Of a DNA stretch of 64,000 nucleotides, positions 25,751-34,137 are shown in pieces. How positions within the stretch are numbered: position 1 is the stretch's first letter; every line of letters starts with the position of its first letter. The notes under the pieces were generated by a model. It had not been told where the DNA came from. It worked only from the letters and a program-made list of their open reading frames with translations, and did no database searches. Both the position numbers and the translations under genes were made by a program. This stretch comes from Bin87 sp963668585 (GTDB lineage: Bacteria; Chloroflexota; Dehalococcoidia; Lucifugimonadales; UBA3495). The stretch covers positions 558,001 to 622,000 of the forward strand of contig OY764869.1 of the NCBI GenBank assembly GCA_963668585.1, written 5' to 3'.

Positions 25751-27447
25751 CACAAGTGTTGAATCAAGGGCAGGGAGAGTTGATCCGCCTGCTGGCCCAA
25801 ATGCCCTTCCTGGACCGGCTGGAACTGGCCGCCCTGGCCGGCCGGTCCCGGGGCGGGGTGTACGAGGCGGCGGGCCGGCTGGAGGACGCCGGCCTCATCG
25901 CCTCCGTGTCCCACGGCACACCTCTGCTGGCGCCCACCCGCCGGTACTACCTAACCGAACAGGGCGTGAACGTACTGGCCTGCCATGAGGCGCAGCCCTT
26001 GAAGGGCCTGCTCCGCAAATATCCACTATCGTTTCGCTGGCGCCGCGTCCTGCTGGAACGGCTGGACGCCGCCGCCGTCATCTACCGCCTGGCCTCGGCC
26101 CTGGCCGGCCTGGGCCACCCCGTGAGCTTCCGCTGGCGCCGAGCGTTGCCCCAGGACGCCGAGGTGGTACTGCCCGACTGCCGGGTGCTGGCGCTGGTGA
26201 GGCAGGGGGCCTTCGCCGAGCGCGCCGGTTTCGCCAAGCGGCTGTGGCGGCTGGCCCAGGGTCCCCGGCCCGGGGCCGTGCTGGTGATGGTCCCCGACGA
26301 GGTGCGCCTGCGCCAGGCCATAGCCCTCCTCCGCAGCGCCCGCGCCCCGGCATCTTCAGCCCCGGCCTTCTTCGCGTTGGAGCGCCACGTTGCGGCGGCC
26401 GGGGCCGCCGACCCCGTCTGGCGGTCGCTATCGTCTGGCGTCGGCTTATCCCTGGCGGAGGCCGTAAGCCGCGCCAACCCCGGCGGCGTCCTGGCGGCGG
26501 AGCCGCCCCTGGCGCGGGTCTCGGTTCCGAAGGACATCGACCCTGGCGACATCGACGTTGGGGCACTCGACGGCGGCGAAGGCGTGCCCGATCACCTGCT
26601 GCCCGTCCTGCTGCGCCCCGCCGAAAAGCGCGCCCTGGACCTGCTGGCCGACTGGCCCTGGCTGGCGCGCGACGACCTGGCCGGGCTCCTGGACGTGAGC
26701 AGACCGAGGGCGTCCCAGCTCACCGCTGCCCTGGAACGCCTGGGCCTGGTCACCGGCGTAAGGCGCGACGCCCGCCGCCTGGCCCTCACCGATAGGGGGC
26801 TGAAATTGCTGGCCCGCCGGGACCGCGCTTCCACCGGCGAGGCCCGGCAGCGGTGGAACGTCGGCGCGAATGGCGACGAAGTGAACGTGTCCGGTAGGCG
26901 CAGTCGGCAGCTGCTCCGGGACCTGGTGCACACCGCCGCCGTCCACCGCTTCGTCGCCGCCCTGGCCCGCCAGGCCCACAGTCTGGGCTGGGACGTGGAG
27001 CAGCTGGACCCACCCCATAGGGCCTCCCGCTACTTCCGCCACTACGGCGGCCCCCGCTCCCTCCATCCCGACGCCTTCGGAATCCTGCGCCGGAGGGACC
27101 TGTGCCGGAAGGACCTGCTGCGGCCCTTCTTCCTGGAGTACGAACGCCGGGCCGTGCGCCCCGCCACCATGGCCCAGCGGCTGGCCCCCTACCTGCGCTA
27201 CTACTCATCCCACCGGCCCGCCGACGACCACGGCCACCGGCCCCTGGTCCTGGTGGTCTTCGACGATCCCGTGGCCCCAACCCACTTCCTGGAGGTGGCA
27301 CGCAGGGAGATGGCTCGCGTGCGCGTGCCACTCCCCCTGCTGGTATCCCATCAAGAACTGGTGGAGCGGGAGGGGCCGTTGGGTCCGGCGTGGCTGGCGC
27401 CCGGCGGCGACTTCCAGCCGGCGGAACCCCTGCATCTCTACAAGTGA
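25747..27447 (+). CDS. Replication-relaxation family protein
   Basis: About 566 residues from ATG 25747, which overlaps the previous stop. Two winged-helix modules are visible: LLAQMPFLDRLELAALAGRS with YEAAGRLEDAGLI near the N terminus, and LLADWPWLARDDLAGLLDVS with ASQLTAALERLGLV near residue 300. After the second, LVHTAAVHRFVAALARQA and the conserved FLEYERRAVRP segment match the replication-relaxation (PF13814-like) pattern found in actinobacterial and chloroflexal plasmids and conjugative elements. It probably works with the coupling ATPase in DNA processing at the transfer or replication origin. Confidence 0.8.
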   Translation: MTQVLNQGQGELIRLLAQMPFLDRLELAALAGRSRGGVYEAAGRLEDAGLIASVSHGTPLLAPTRRYYLTEQGVNVLACHEAQPLKGLLRKYPLSFRWRRVLLERLDAAAVIYRLASALAGLGHPVSFRWRRALPQDAEVVLPDCRVLALVRQGAFAERAGFAKRLWRLAQGPRPGAVLVMVPDEVRLRQAIALLRSARAPASSAPAFFALERHVAAAGAADPVWRSLSSGVGLSLAEAVSRANPGGVLAAEPPLARVSVPKDIDPGDIDVGALDGGEGVPDHLLPVLLRPAEKRALDLLADWPWLARDDLAGLLDVSRPRASQLTAALERLGLVTGVRRDARRLALTDRGLKLLARRDRASTGEARQRWNVGANGDEVNVSGRRSRQLLRDLVHTAAVHRFVAALARQAHSLGWDVEQLDPPHRASRYFRHYGGPRSLHPDAFGILRRRDLCRKDLLRPFFLEYERRAVRPATMAQRLAPYLRYYSSHRPADDHGHRPLVLVVFDDPVAPTHFLEVARREMARVRVPLPLLVSHQELVEREGPLGPAWLAPGGDFQPAEPLHLYK

Positions 27448-27488
27448 AACATCGCCAAGCACGAAATCTACAAAGGAGAATGACCATT

Positions 27489-28217
27489 ATGAGAATCTAC
27501 TACGTCGAAGAATCCCGAAGCCGCAATCTCAGCGTCGCCACCGCCCTGGGGGTGGACGCCGAGCGCCGGAACGGCCTGGCGGAAGGGGTCATGAACTGGC
27601 GCCGGGTCATGGAGGACAGCTTCAACCTCCCCACCGGACGGACCCTGCGCGGCCCAGACCTGCTGTCCCCCACGGGAAGCCCCCTCCCCAGGGACCGTCG
27701 CCGTCCCTGGCCCACCCTGGAGGAGGGCCTGGAGATCATGATGACCGGCCTGCGGGTCCTGGAGCACTCAATGTACTACCGGGAAGGAATCGGCGTGATC
27801 AATGTCTGTCGGCGCAACTCCCCCTTCCGCCGCAACCGCGACCAAGCCCGCCACAACGACCAGGCCGCCGCCCGGGAGCGGCTCCTGGAACTGGTCGACG
27901 CCTCCCTGGCGGCGGACGGCCGCTGCGCCCATATCGTCGAGGACCCGGAAGGGACCGCCGAACTGCCCGCCCTGGTGGACGGCGATTCCGGCGGAGGCGT
28001 CCGCCTGGGCGCTGCCATCCACCTCCAGCCGTATCGCATGGCCGGGGACCACGAGTTGCTGCAACTGGCCAACCTGGTCTCCTACGCCCTGCTCCAGCAG
28101 GAGGAGCCCACCGCCATGGCCGAGGCCCTGAACTTCCACCTGGCCTTCGGCATCCTGAAGAGCGTCCTGGACCGCCGCGCCTGCCCCCAGGACCCCCAGG
28201 GAGTGGACCGGTCGTGA
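27489..28217 (+). CDS. DUF3800-like protein of the mobile element
   Basis: This 242-residue protein starts MRIYYVEESRSRNLSVATAL; ATG 27489 is used because AAAGGAGA lies 9 nt upstream. The opening IYYVEES resembles the YxDES catalytic start of DUF3800, an RNase-H-like family common on mobile elements, and GRTLRGPDLLSPTG resembles its second segment. A clean acidic triad is not evident, so the match is weak. It follows the replication-relaxation gene by 41 nt in the same operon. The C-terminal half is helical. Confidence 0.55.
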   Translation: MRIYYVEESRSRNLSVATALGVDAERRNGLAEGVMNWRRVMEDSFNLPTGRTLRGPDLLSPTGSPLPRDRRRPWPTLEEGLEIMMTGLRVLEHSMYYREGIGVINVCRRNSPFRRNRDQARHNDQAAARERLLELVDASLAADGRCAHIVEDPEGTAELPALVDGDSGGGVRLGAAIHLQPYRMAGDHELLQLANLVSYALLQQEEPTAMAEALNFHLAFGILKSVLDRRACPQDPQGVDRS

Positions 28218-28249
28218 ACGCCCAGCGCCCGTGAACGCGGCAACGAAAA

Positions 28250-28279
28250 GGGGCCGGACGGATGATTCCGTCCGGCCCC
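28250..28279. terminator. Hairpin terminator between convergent operons
   Basis: A perfect 12-bp stem (28250-28261 with 28268-28279, GGGGCCGGACGG) encloses a 6-nt loop. On the minus strand it is followed by TTTTCG, so it best serves the HTH operon, but it may stop both converging transcripts. Confidence 0.75.
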
Positions 28280-28309
28280 TGCTGCGTGGGGAAGACTATC
28301 GCGCCCGGC

Positions 28310-28633
28310 TCAATCTTGTATTGCCCCGGCCTCGGCGCAATCCCGGCTCTCGGCATTGCGGTCGGCGGCGGCCACGGGCTCTCCCGCCTCGGGCAGCAGG
28401 TGATGGAGCAGTCCCAGCCGGGCGGCCAGGGCGAACAGCGACACCAGGTGGCCGGAGCCGACCCGGGAACCGCCCTTCCAGCGCCCCACCGTGTTGGCGT
28501 TGACCCGCAGTTCCCGGGCCAGACCCCGCCAGCTGAACCCGGCGGCCTGCCGGAAGCGGTCCAGCCGCTCGGAAAAGTCTTCGGGGAAGACCTGGGGCAG
28601 GGTGTGGTAGACGTACCGCTGGCGGCTTCCCAT
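28310..28633 (-). CDS. Small HTH protein, last of the regulator run
   Basis: The protein has 107 residues with one HTH: FRQAAGFSWRGLARELRVNA followed by NTVGRWKGGSRVGSG, which is the XRE-like pattern with a tryptophan-rich recognition end. The C terminus has a helical dimer-like region and an acidic tail. AAGGGGG precedes the ATG. It is the final gene of a five-gene minus-strand operon, 3 nt after the previous one. Confidence 0.7.
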   Translation of the reverse strand: MGSRQRYVYHTLPQVFPEDFSERLDRFRQAAGFSWRGLARELRVNANTVGRWKGGSRVGSGHLVSLFALAARLGLLHHLLPEAGEPVAAADRNAESRDCAEAGAIQD

Positions 28634-28636
28634 CCC

Positions 28637-28927
28637 CTAACCCCCTTCGCCGTCGTGGTCGTGGTCGTGGTCGCCGACGGTGATCCGGTCACAGCCGGCG
28701 CGCAGGTCCCGCGCCAGGACGACGAGGGCCCGGTGGACGGGTCCCGACCGGGGCCGATTGTCCGCCCGCCATTGAAAGACCTCGCGCTCTGTTATGTTGA
28801 TGCTTCCGGCCAATTTCTGCCAGGTCAACCCGGCCGTTTCCCGCCAGCGCGCCAGGCTATCGCCGGAGACTGCGGGCAACGCCGGAGACGCGGCGCGGTC
28901 AACACCTTGAAATCCTGCCGTTGTCAT
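28637..28927 (-). CDS. Small HTH protein
   Basis: The protein has 96 residues. One HTH is seen at residues 28-55: WRETAGLTWQKLAGSINITE then REVFQWRADNRPRSG. The C terminus ends in an alternating Asp-His run (GDHDHDHDGEGG) that could bind metal. GGGAGGTG precedes the ATG. It is similar in plan, though not in detail, to its neighbours on both sides, suggesting old duplications. Confidence 0.7.
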   Translation of the reverse strand: MTTAGFQGVDRAASPALPAVSGDSLARWRETAGLTWQKLAGSINITEREVFQWRADNRPRSGPVHRALVVLARDLRAGCDRITVGDHDHDHDGEGG

Positions 28928-28931
28928 GGTT

Positions 28932-29231
28932 TCACCTCCCAGGTTGATGGATTACGATCACGTCCTCGTCCGTGAGCACGGCCAGGCCGCCGGGCACCCA
29001 CAGGGCCAGGCGCACCAGGGCCAGCATGGCGCCGCCGTTGGGCTGCACCCCGCGCCGGCGCCAGCGCCACAGCTGGCGGCTGTCCACCCCCATGGCTACG
29101 GCCATCCCCTCCCAGGACAGGCCGGCCAGCTTCTTGATGGCCTCCAGCTTCTCCCGGAAGTCCTCCGGCAGCAGGGCCACCCCCGGCGGCACCGCAACGG
29201 GCGTCCCCATATTCGCGGGAGAGCTACTCAT
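28932..29231 (-). CDS. Small HTH protein
   Basis: The protein has 99 residues. REKLEAIKKLAGLSWEGMAV then AMGVDSRQLWRWRRRG forms one XRE-like HTH at about residues 26-62. A hydrophobic C-terminal part (MLALVRLALWVPGGLAVL) may be a dimer interface. GGAG lies 7 nt before the ATG. The start overlaps the preceding gene by 8 nt. Confidence 0.7.
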   Translation of the reverse strand: MSSSPANMGTPVAVPPGVALLPEDFREKLEAIKKLAGLSWEGMAVAMGVDSRQLWRWRRRGVQPNGGAMLALVRLALWVPGGLAVLTDEDVIVIHQPGR

Positions 29232-29466
29232 CGACCCGCTCCAGGATGAAGAGAACGTCGAAGTCGGTGACGCCCAGGGCGTCCATCAGGCGCTGGCGCA
29301 CCCCGGGCGAGGCGAACCGCTGGCCGCTCATCAGTTGGGACATGTAGCCCGACCTGATGTCGGCCCGGCGCGCCAATTCGTTCTGGCTCATGTTGAGCCG
29401 GTTCAACAGCTCCCACACCGCCTCGGTGCGGAGCCTGGCCCGGAAACAGGGCTTCCTGCGTTTCAT
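29224..29466 (-). CDS. Small XRE-family HTH protein
   Basis: The protein has 80 residues and is the clearest XRE domain of the group: LNRLNMSQNELARRADIRSG then YMSQLMSGQRFASPGVRQRL. Its recognition-helix wording (SGYMSQLM) is close to the third HTH of the large regulator at 19474-20445 (TGYLSQVM). AAGGAGG lies 7 nt before the ATG. The start overlaps the first gene of the operon by 4 nt and the end overlaps the next gene. Confidence 0.78.
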   Translation of the reverse strand: MKRRKPCFRARLRTEAVWELLNRLNMSQNELARRADIRSGYMSQLMSGQRFASPGVRQRLMDALGVTDFDVLFILERVDE

Positions 29467-29723
29467 CCGGCTGCCTCCTTGCGGGAAAGGTCTCCATCGG
29501 CCCGCGGGCCGACGTTGACACCGGCATCGTCTTTACCGGCGCTCCCGCTCCCGCCGTCCATGTCGCCGGTGGGAACGGGGTACAGCTCGGGGTGGGCCAG
29601 GTAGTGGCGGGCGATGACGCGGGCCAGAACCCGCAGGCCATCCATCCTCCGCCGCTCCCGCTCACTGATAAGCTTGGCCGTTGCACTCACGGAAAACGTC
29701 GCTCCGTTGCCGCCGCGTATCAT
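29463..29723 (-). CDS. First gene of the small-regulator operon, unknown
   Basis: About 86 residues from ATG 29723 (MIRGGNGATFSVSATAKLIS). A helical basic segment (LISERERRRMDGLRVLARVI) is followed by a Gly/Asp-rich tail. No ribosome site is visible before this ATG, and the frame continues upstream, so the start is uncertain; the transcript may be leaderless. It overlaps the following HTH gene by 4 nt. Confidence 0.5.
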   Translation of the reverse strand: MIRGGNGATFSVSATAKLISERERRRMDGLRVLARVIARHYLAHPELYPVPTGDMDGGSGSAGKDDAGVNVGPRADGDLSRKEAAG

Positions 29724-29809
29724 TTTCGGTGTCAGCCGGCGGTTGGCCGGCGGGTCCCCGGTGGGATATACTGGGCGGCAATATAGATTGAATGTTCTAC
29801 TCGCTAGAG

Positions 29810-29895
29810 TGTAACAATCAGTGAACGCAGCTGGCAAGGACTGTTTGCCATCAACGCAACGTTTATTGACCAAGTGCTCGCTTTGATGTAACAAT
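29810..29895 (+). promoter_or_regulatory. Promoter and repeated TGTAACAAT element of the ImmR-like gene
   Basis: A good sigma-70-type promoter is seen: TTGACC (29866-29871), 17-nt spacer, TAACAA (29889-29894). The -10 lies inside TGTAACAAT (29887-29895), and an identical 9-mer is at 29810-29818. Repeats at this spacing in the divergent gap between the two regulator operons look like repressor sites. Confidence 0.6.
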
Positions 29896-29961
29896 ATACA
29901 ATCATTCACTAATCATCCTGCGGACTCACAGAACCGGACTGCGGGAAAGGAGGGAAGCGTT

Positions 29962-30399
29962 ATGGGCGAACCTGACCAACAGCGGCCGGACCGCAACGAT
30001 GGTGACCCGGAACCCCACGGCAACGAGGAGATCGGCCCCCTGCTGAGGAGGCTCAGGAGACCCCTCAGCCTTCGTGACGTCAACCGCCGCACCGGCGTCT
30101 CCGGCTCCTACCTCTCCCAGATCGAGAATGGCGACCGCCAGCCCGGGGCCAACATCGTGCGCAAGCTCGCCGCCCTCTACCGGGTGGACCCCGACGAACT
30201 CCTGAAGCGGGCCGGCCACGGCCCCAGGCCCGACCCCCACGGCGACGAGACCCTGGAGGTGGAACGGGCCTATCGCTACGTGCTGGACGACCCCAACTTC
30301 CGGGTGGGCACCCGGCCCGACGGCCCCCTGTCCCTGAATGCCAAGCGGTTCATCGTCGAGATGTACGAGAAACTCACCGGTAAGAGGTTGTTGGAATGA
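29962..30399 (+). CDS. XRE-family repressor (ImmR-like)
   Basis: This 145-residue protein has one HTH at about residues 25-80: LLRRLRRPLSLRDVNRRTGV then SGSYLSQIENGDRQPGANIV. The rest is a helical tail ending in MYEKLTGKRLLE. A strong AAGGAGGG site precedes the ATG. It overlaps the metallopeptidase-like gene by 4 nt. This repressor plus ImmA pair is the standard switch of ICEBs1-type elements, in which the peptidase cleaves the repressor to induce excision and transfer. Confidence 0.82.
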   Translation: MGEPDQQRPDRNDGDPEPHGNEEIGPLLRRLRRPLSLRDVNRRTGVSGSYLSQIENGDRQPGANIVRKLAALYRVDPDELLKRAGHGPRPDPHGDETLEVERAYRYVLDDPNFRVGTRPDGPLSLNAKRFIVEMYEKLTGKRLLE

Positions 30400-31322
30400 A
30401 CGAGACCCAGACCATTGATACCCTGGATACCCTGGGCGGCTTCTGCCGCGACCTGCTGGACGAACACCACACCGGCCAGTGCCATGAACACAGCGCGGAG
30501 GCCGTCGCTGCCCGCTTCGTGGAACGCTTCGGCGTGTCGGCCCGGCCCACCCTGGAGGAGCTCAAGGCCCTGCTGCGCGACGCCGGCATCGGCGAGGTCG
30601 AGGGGAGGTCCCTGGAAGAGGGAATGAAGGGGGTGCACGTGGGGGTTGCCGGACAGGAGTGCCACATCTTCTACAAGGAGGAACTGTGGCAGGGGGCCAG
30701 GGACTACACCGTGCTCCACGAGGGCTACGAGATCATGCACGAGACCCTGTGCGACCTGGACACGGGAACCAAGGCGGAGCGGGAGGTGTGCCGGGATGCC
30801 GACCGCTTCGCGGCGGCGGCGCTGATGCAGCCGGGGGAGTTTCGGGAACTGGCCCTGGCCTCGGGCCTGGACGTGATCGCCCTGCAACGGGAGTACGGCT
30901 ACGCCTACGCCGCCGTGGCCCTGAGACTCGCCGAGGTGGTGCGCTCTCTCCCCTACTTCGTGGCGCTCTACGAGCGCCCCGGCCGCAGCGACCCAGCCCG
31001 GTGGCCAAAAGGGGACGACCCGGCCGCGCTGCGGGCCACGGTGGTCAGGCGGACCAAGGGCATGGGGCCGCCGGCGTCGAGGCTGATCACCGGCAAGCGG
31101 GGCGGCATTCCCCAGCGGCACCGGCGGGTGCCCGCCGGTTCCCTGGCGGAGCGGGCGGCCCATAGCGGCAGGACCGAGTACGCCGAGGCCGACGGCCTGG
31201 CCGTGGCTGTCAGGTCCGTTTGCTGGAAGGGGCGTCTGGCCAAGCTGGCGGTGGTCGCCGTGCCCTGGGAATACCGGGCGGCGCTGGAGCCGCAACTGGA
31301 CGGGCAGGTGTGGCTGCCATAA
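30396..31322 (+). CDS. ImmA/IrrE-family metallopeptidase-like protein
   Basis: The protein has 308 residues. Its central part carries the family motif as YTVLHEGYEIMHE at about residues 106-118. This is HExxE rather than the canonical HExxH, so the second zinc His is replaced by Glu, though a later His lies three residues on. Downstream EVCRDADRFAAAALMQPGEF matches the conserved E..A..FA..LLMP element. The C-terminal 100 residues are a separate domain of unknown role. Coupled to the repressor gene by an ATGA overlap, it probably inactivates that repressor on DNA damage or a similar cue. Confidence 0.78.
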   Translation: MNETQTIDTLDTLGGFCRDLLDEHHTGQCHEHSAEAVAARFVERFGVSARPTLEELKALLRDAGIGEVEGRSLEEGMKGVHVGVAGQECHIFYKEELWQGARDYTVLHEGYEIMHETLCDLDTGTKAEREVCRDADRFAAAALMQPGEFRELALASGLDVIALQREYGYAYAAVALRLAEVVRSLPYFVALYERPGRSDPARWPKGDDPAALRATVVRRTKGMGPPASRLITGKRGGIPQRHRRVPAGSLAERAAHSGRTEYAEADGLAVAVRSVCWKGRLAKLAVVAVPWEYRAALEPQLDGQVWLP

Positions 31323-31516
31323 CGGCACAGTCGCGTTACGCGCCGGTGATACCCATAGGAGATGATTGCTTCGTCACTCAACAGCGGAGCCTGACTGCAG
31401 CCAGCAAGCATTGACAGCGGTTTAGCTTTGGCTTGATATAGTATTACGCTGGCAGAAGAAAACGCTGGCCCCCGTTACGCGGTACGAGACCAGCAATGCT
31501 CATAGGGTGGAACTCC

Positions 31517-32329
31517 ATGTACCAACAGTTAAGGGATGCCATTGACCGAATCGAAGATCTGCCCATAGAGGAGCAAAACAAGCTTTGCCTCCTATTGATG
31601 GCCCAGATAGAGGAATATGAAGCGCCCACAGAATCTAAGGGAAGGGCCGTACTTGGAAAGGCAGCAAAAGCAATAGCCACCGGAACGCTGGCGACCGCCG
31701 ACTTTGCGATAAAGATGTTCCTCAGGACCCGGGCAAACGAAAGGACTATCCAGCCAACCAGGCGCGGGGCGTATCCCGCTGGTACACAGAGATTGCTGTA
31801 CGCCAGGCAAGACGGGCATTGCATCATCTGTGGCAAGCGCAAGATGATGAAGAACCTCCAGGTAGACCACATAGTCCCGGTAGTGCGCGGTGGCAGGGAC
31901 GCCTTTGAAAACTACCAGCTTCTCTGCGCACCGTGCAATCAAAGGAAAGGGATACAGACGAACAAGGAGTTCTACGACAGATACAAGGGGCTGGTGTCCA
32001 GAAATATGCTAAAGGCTATTCCAGAGGCCCCTGGGTATGAAATATCGCAAAAGGAGTTGAAGGCAGAAACCCAGCGAACCCGGCCCCAGGCATCGGTTCA
32101 GCAATTCAGGCAAACCAAGTACATATCCGCAAGTACGAAAATCCATGGCGGGAGCTTGGCTACCGGAGCAGCGTCAGGGGTCGGTTGGTTTTTTGCCTGG
32201 CCCATTGCCTTCCCCAACGCCGGCGACTTTATAGGTTACATAGCACTATTCGGGGGAGCGCTTGTCTTTGTTTCTGTGTTCGGCGGCTTAATATGGCGAG
32301 CAAAGCATACGGGTTTGTACGACCAATAA
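31517..32329 (+). CDS. HNH nuclease with C-terminal membrane helices
   Basis: About 270 residues from ATG 31517 (GGGTGG nearby upstream; an ATG 7 codons earlier is possible). The HNH domain lies at about 100-145: CIICGKRK, LQVDHIVPVVRGG, NYQLLCAPCNQRKG. All expected Cys pairs and the DH catalytic step are present. The C terminus (about 215-258) holds two hydrophobic segments, including GVGWFFAWPIAF and YIALFGGALVFVSVFGGLIW. A membrane-tethered HNH nuclease is unusual and would suit entry exclusion or phage defence. The gene is less GC-rich than its neighbours, indicating a cargo gene. Confidence 0.8.
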   Translation: MYQQLRDAIDRIEDLPIEEQNKLCLLLMAQIEEYEAPTESKGRAVLGKAAKAIATGTLATADFAIKMFLRTRANERTIQPTRRGAYPAGTQRLLYARQDGHCIICGKRKMMKNLQVDHIVPVVRGGRDAFENYQLLCAPCNQRKGIQTNKEFYDRYKGLVSRNMLKAIPEAPGYEISQKELKAETQRTRPQASVQQFRQTKYISASTKIHGGSLATGAASGVGWFFAWPIAFPNAGDFIGYIALFGGALVFVSVFGGLIWRAKHTGLYDQ

Positions 32330-32755
32330 AAGGAGCCGACTGAGGCAGGAGCCGGGCGAGGTGATCCACCAGCCTTTTTTCTCCCTCACAACCAACTCCT
32401 GTTTGCTCGGCGGGGATTTCCAGGCAAGGACGACACCTCGCCAAGTGCCTAATGCCGGCATTCAACCACCGGATTTGATGCCCCACCCAGTGCCCAGCGC
32501 TCCTGCACCCATTTCCTTGCAACTTCATCCAGTGTTGAAACCAATACGGAATGCGACGACACCCCGCTTTTTCAGACACAATGAGCACCTTTATGAAAAG
32601 GCAGTACTTTACAGACCTGCGCGACTGTTTCAAGTGCAGCGTCCTGCGGCACTTGCCAGCGGACGATGTGACCTGCACCGTCTGATGGATGCTGACCGCA
32701 GATGACGGCGGCCAAGCCGCTCAGTTGAGAGATTATCTCGAAGACCCGGCCAACT
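32330..32755. other. Gene-free interval
   Basis: No credible coding frame is visible. It separates the HNH gene from the IS6-like repeat structure. A repeated GGAGCCG word occurs near 32332-32352. It may hold decayed sequence from earlier insertions. Confidence 0.4.
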
Positions 32756-32795
32756 GGTTCTGTTGCATTATGCTGGATAGCAATGCAACAGAACC
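32756..32795. repeat. Perfect 14-bp inverted repeat resembling IS6-family ends
   Basis: GGTTCTGTTGCATT at 32756-32769 pairs perfectly with its complement at 32782-32795 around a 12-nt loop. The sequence resembles the terminal repeats of IS6-family elements such as IS257/IS431 (GGTTCTGTTGCAAAG). No transposase lies between the arms. It may be a relic of an element or a miniature derivative. Confidence 0.65.
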
Positions 32796-32821
32796 AAGAG
32801 AAGGAGGATACGAAAGGGAAT

Positions 32822-34129
32822 ATGTTCGCAAAGATTGCAAGCCTAATGGCGATAGGTCTGGGTCTCGCGCTCCTGGCGCTGATCAGCATGGTCTACCTGT
32901 CCATCGAAGGCCTGGCCACGACCATGGAGGAAGTAACGGATAGCCTCGCCGCTTCCATCGAGACCGGCAGCGGCGCCATCGCAACAGGAATGGACCTGAT
33001 GCCGGTGAGGGAGGTCGCAGGCACTCCCGGAGCGGGCGACGAAGCCACGTTGAATCCGACCGGGATGCAGGTGGAAACACCCCGGGAAATGCAAATGCCT
33101 AAGGGCAACGAGCCAGCCCCGGTTCAGGAAGGAAAGGCCCAGGTTGACCTGAACGACGGCGGGCAGGTACAGACTCCCATCGCTCATCGCCCGATGCCCG
33201 AAGTACCCGGCAGCGGCGAGAGGACCGGTCAGGTCCTGCGCTACGTCATCAACGAAGTGGACGGTTCTCACCTGAAGGCATTGATGCAGGCCGGTGCGCT
33301 GACTGTCACAATGACCTACGATGGAGAGGAATACCAATCACTGCTACCCGACCAAGAAAGGTCAAACTACTACAACGACAACTACTACCGTGAATTCGTC
33401 ACGGGGTCCTCGTTCTTCGTCTTCTTCGCCCCGGTCACCGAGAAGGAGAGGATCATGAAATGGTTCTCTGACATCCAGACAGTCAGTAAGGAAGATCACA
33501 TTCTGCTCTACCAGGCATGGAATAACCGGGACGAACCCCTGCCCGAGAACATACCTGAAAATTACAGGCTGGAGTACCTTGCAGTCGAGGGACCAGACCC
33601 GACCGCATCGTATACAGAGAGACATCAACAATCAGTCACATCGGATGGTCTCAACCCTTTCCCATACCATCCGTCAGGACACGTCCGGTTCGGGGAGATA
33701 CACCCCGAGCTTTGCGCCCTCGCCGTCGAGCATTCAGACCAAGTGGAAACGGAAATCGACTGCCTCAATGATCCAGATCTTTATTATTTCCACTTCCCCA
33801 TCGCATCCCACGACCGCATAGTAGCCTGGCACCGGGCCGCGGAATTCGTTGCGGACCGGGACAGCAATCTCTTCTGGCGCCTGCTTCCCGAATACAGCGA
33901 GACCAACTGGCAGAAGGACTCGGAGGGCGAACACCAACTGCTTCAGTATTACGATGGAGGGGGAAACACCCTGCGCCCCAGCGAATTCAACCTGGAAGAA
34001 CGGCATGAAGGATGCCTTTGCATGAAAGCATCCCAGCACGGCGAAGTTGCCGAATGGTTCGCGGCCCAGAGGGCCCTGCAGGACGGTCCAAGGCTGCTCC
34101 AATGGGCCCCGGTTTGGGAGGTCGAATAA
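32822..34129 (+). CDS. Membrane-anchored protein of unknown function
   Basis: About 435 residues from ATG 32822; an ATG at 32783 inside the hairpin arm is the alternative, and neither has an ideal ribosome site. One signal anchor is seen (LMAIGLGLALLALISMVYLS), then a Pro/Glu-rich linker to about residue 140, then a globular region rich in Tyr, Trp, Asp and Glu. The globular region includes YYNDNYYREF, SFFVFFAPVTEKERIMKWF and CLCMKASQHGEVAEW. Two internal halves share FFAP...ERIMKWF / FHFPIASHDRIVAWH wording, hinting at an internal duplication. I recognise no family. It is bracketed by IS6-like ends and looks like cargo. Confidence 0.6.
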   Translation: MFAKIASLMAIGLGLALLALISMVYLSIEGLATTMEEVTDSLAASIETGSGAIATGMDLMPVREVAGTPGAGDEATLNPTGMQVETPREMQMPKGNEPAPVQEGKAQVDLNDGGQVQTPIAHRPMPEVPGSGERTGQVLRYVINEVDGSHLKALMQAGALTVTMTYDGEEYQSLLPDQERSNYYNDNYYREFVTGSSFFVFFAPVTEKERIMKWFSDIQTVSKEDHILLYQAWNNRDEPLPENIPENYRLEYLAVEGPDPTASYTERHQQSVTSDGLNPFPYHPSGHVRFGEIHPELCALAVEHSDQVETEIDCLNDPDLYYFHFPIASHDRIVAWHRAAEFVADRDSNLFWRLLPEYSETNWQKDSEGEHQLLQYYDGGGNTLRPSEFNLEERHEGCLCMKASQHGEVAEWFAAQRALQDGPRLLQWAPVWEVE

Positions 34130-34137
34130 GAAATGAC

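Noticed and set aside
23741..25753. Minus-strand frame of 670 codons opposite the coupling ATPase
   Set aside because: Shadow of the ATPase gene; His/Gln/Leu repeats only.
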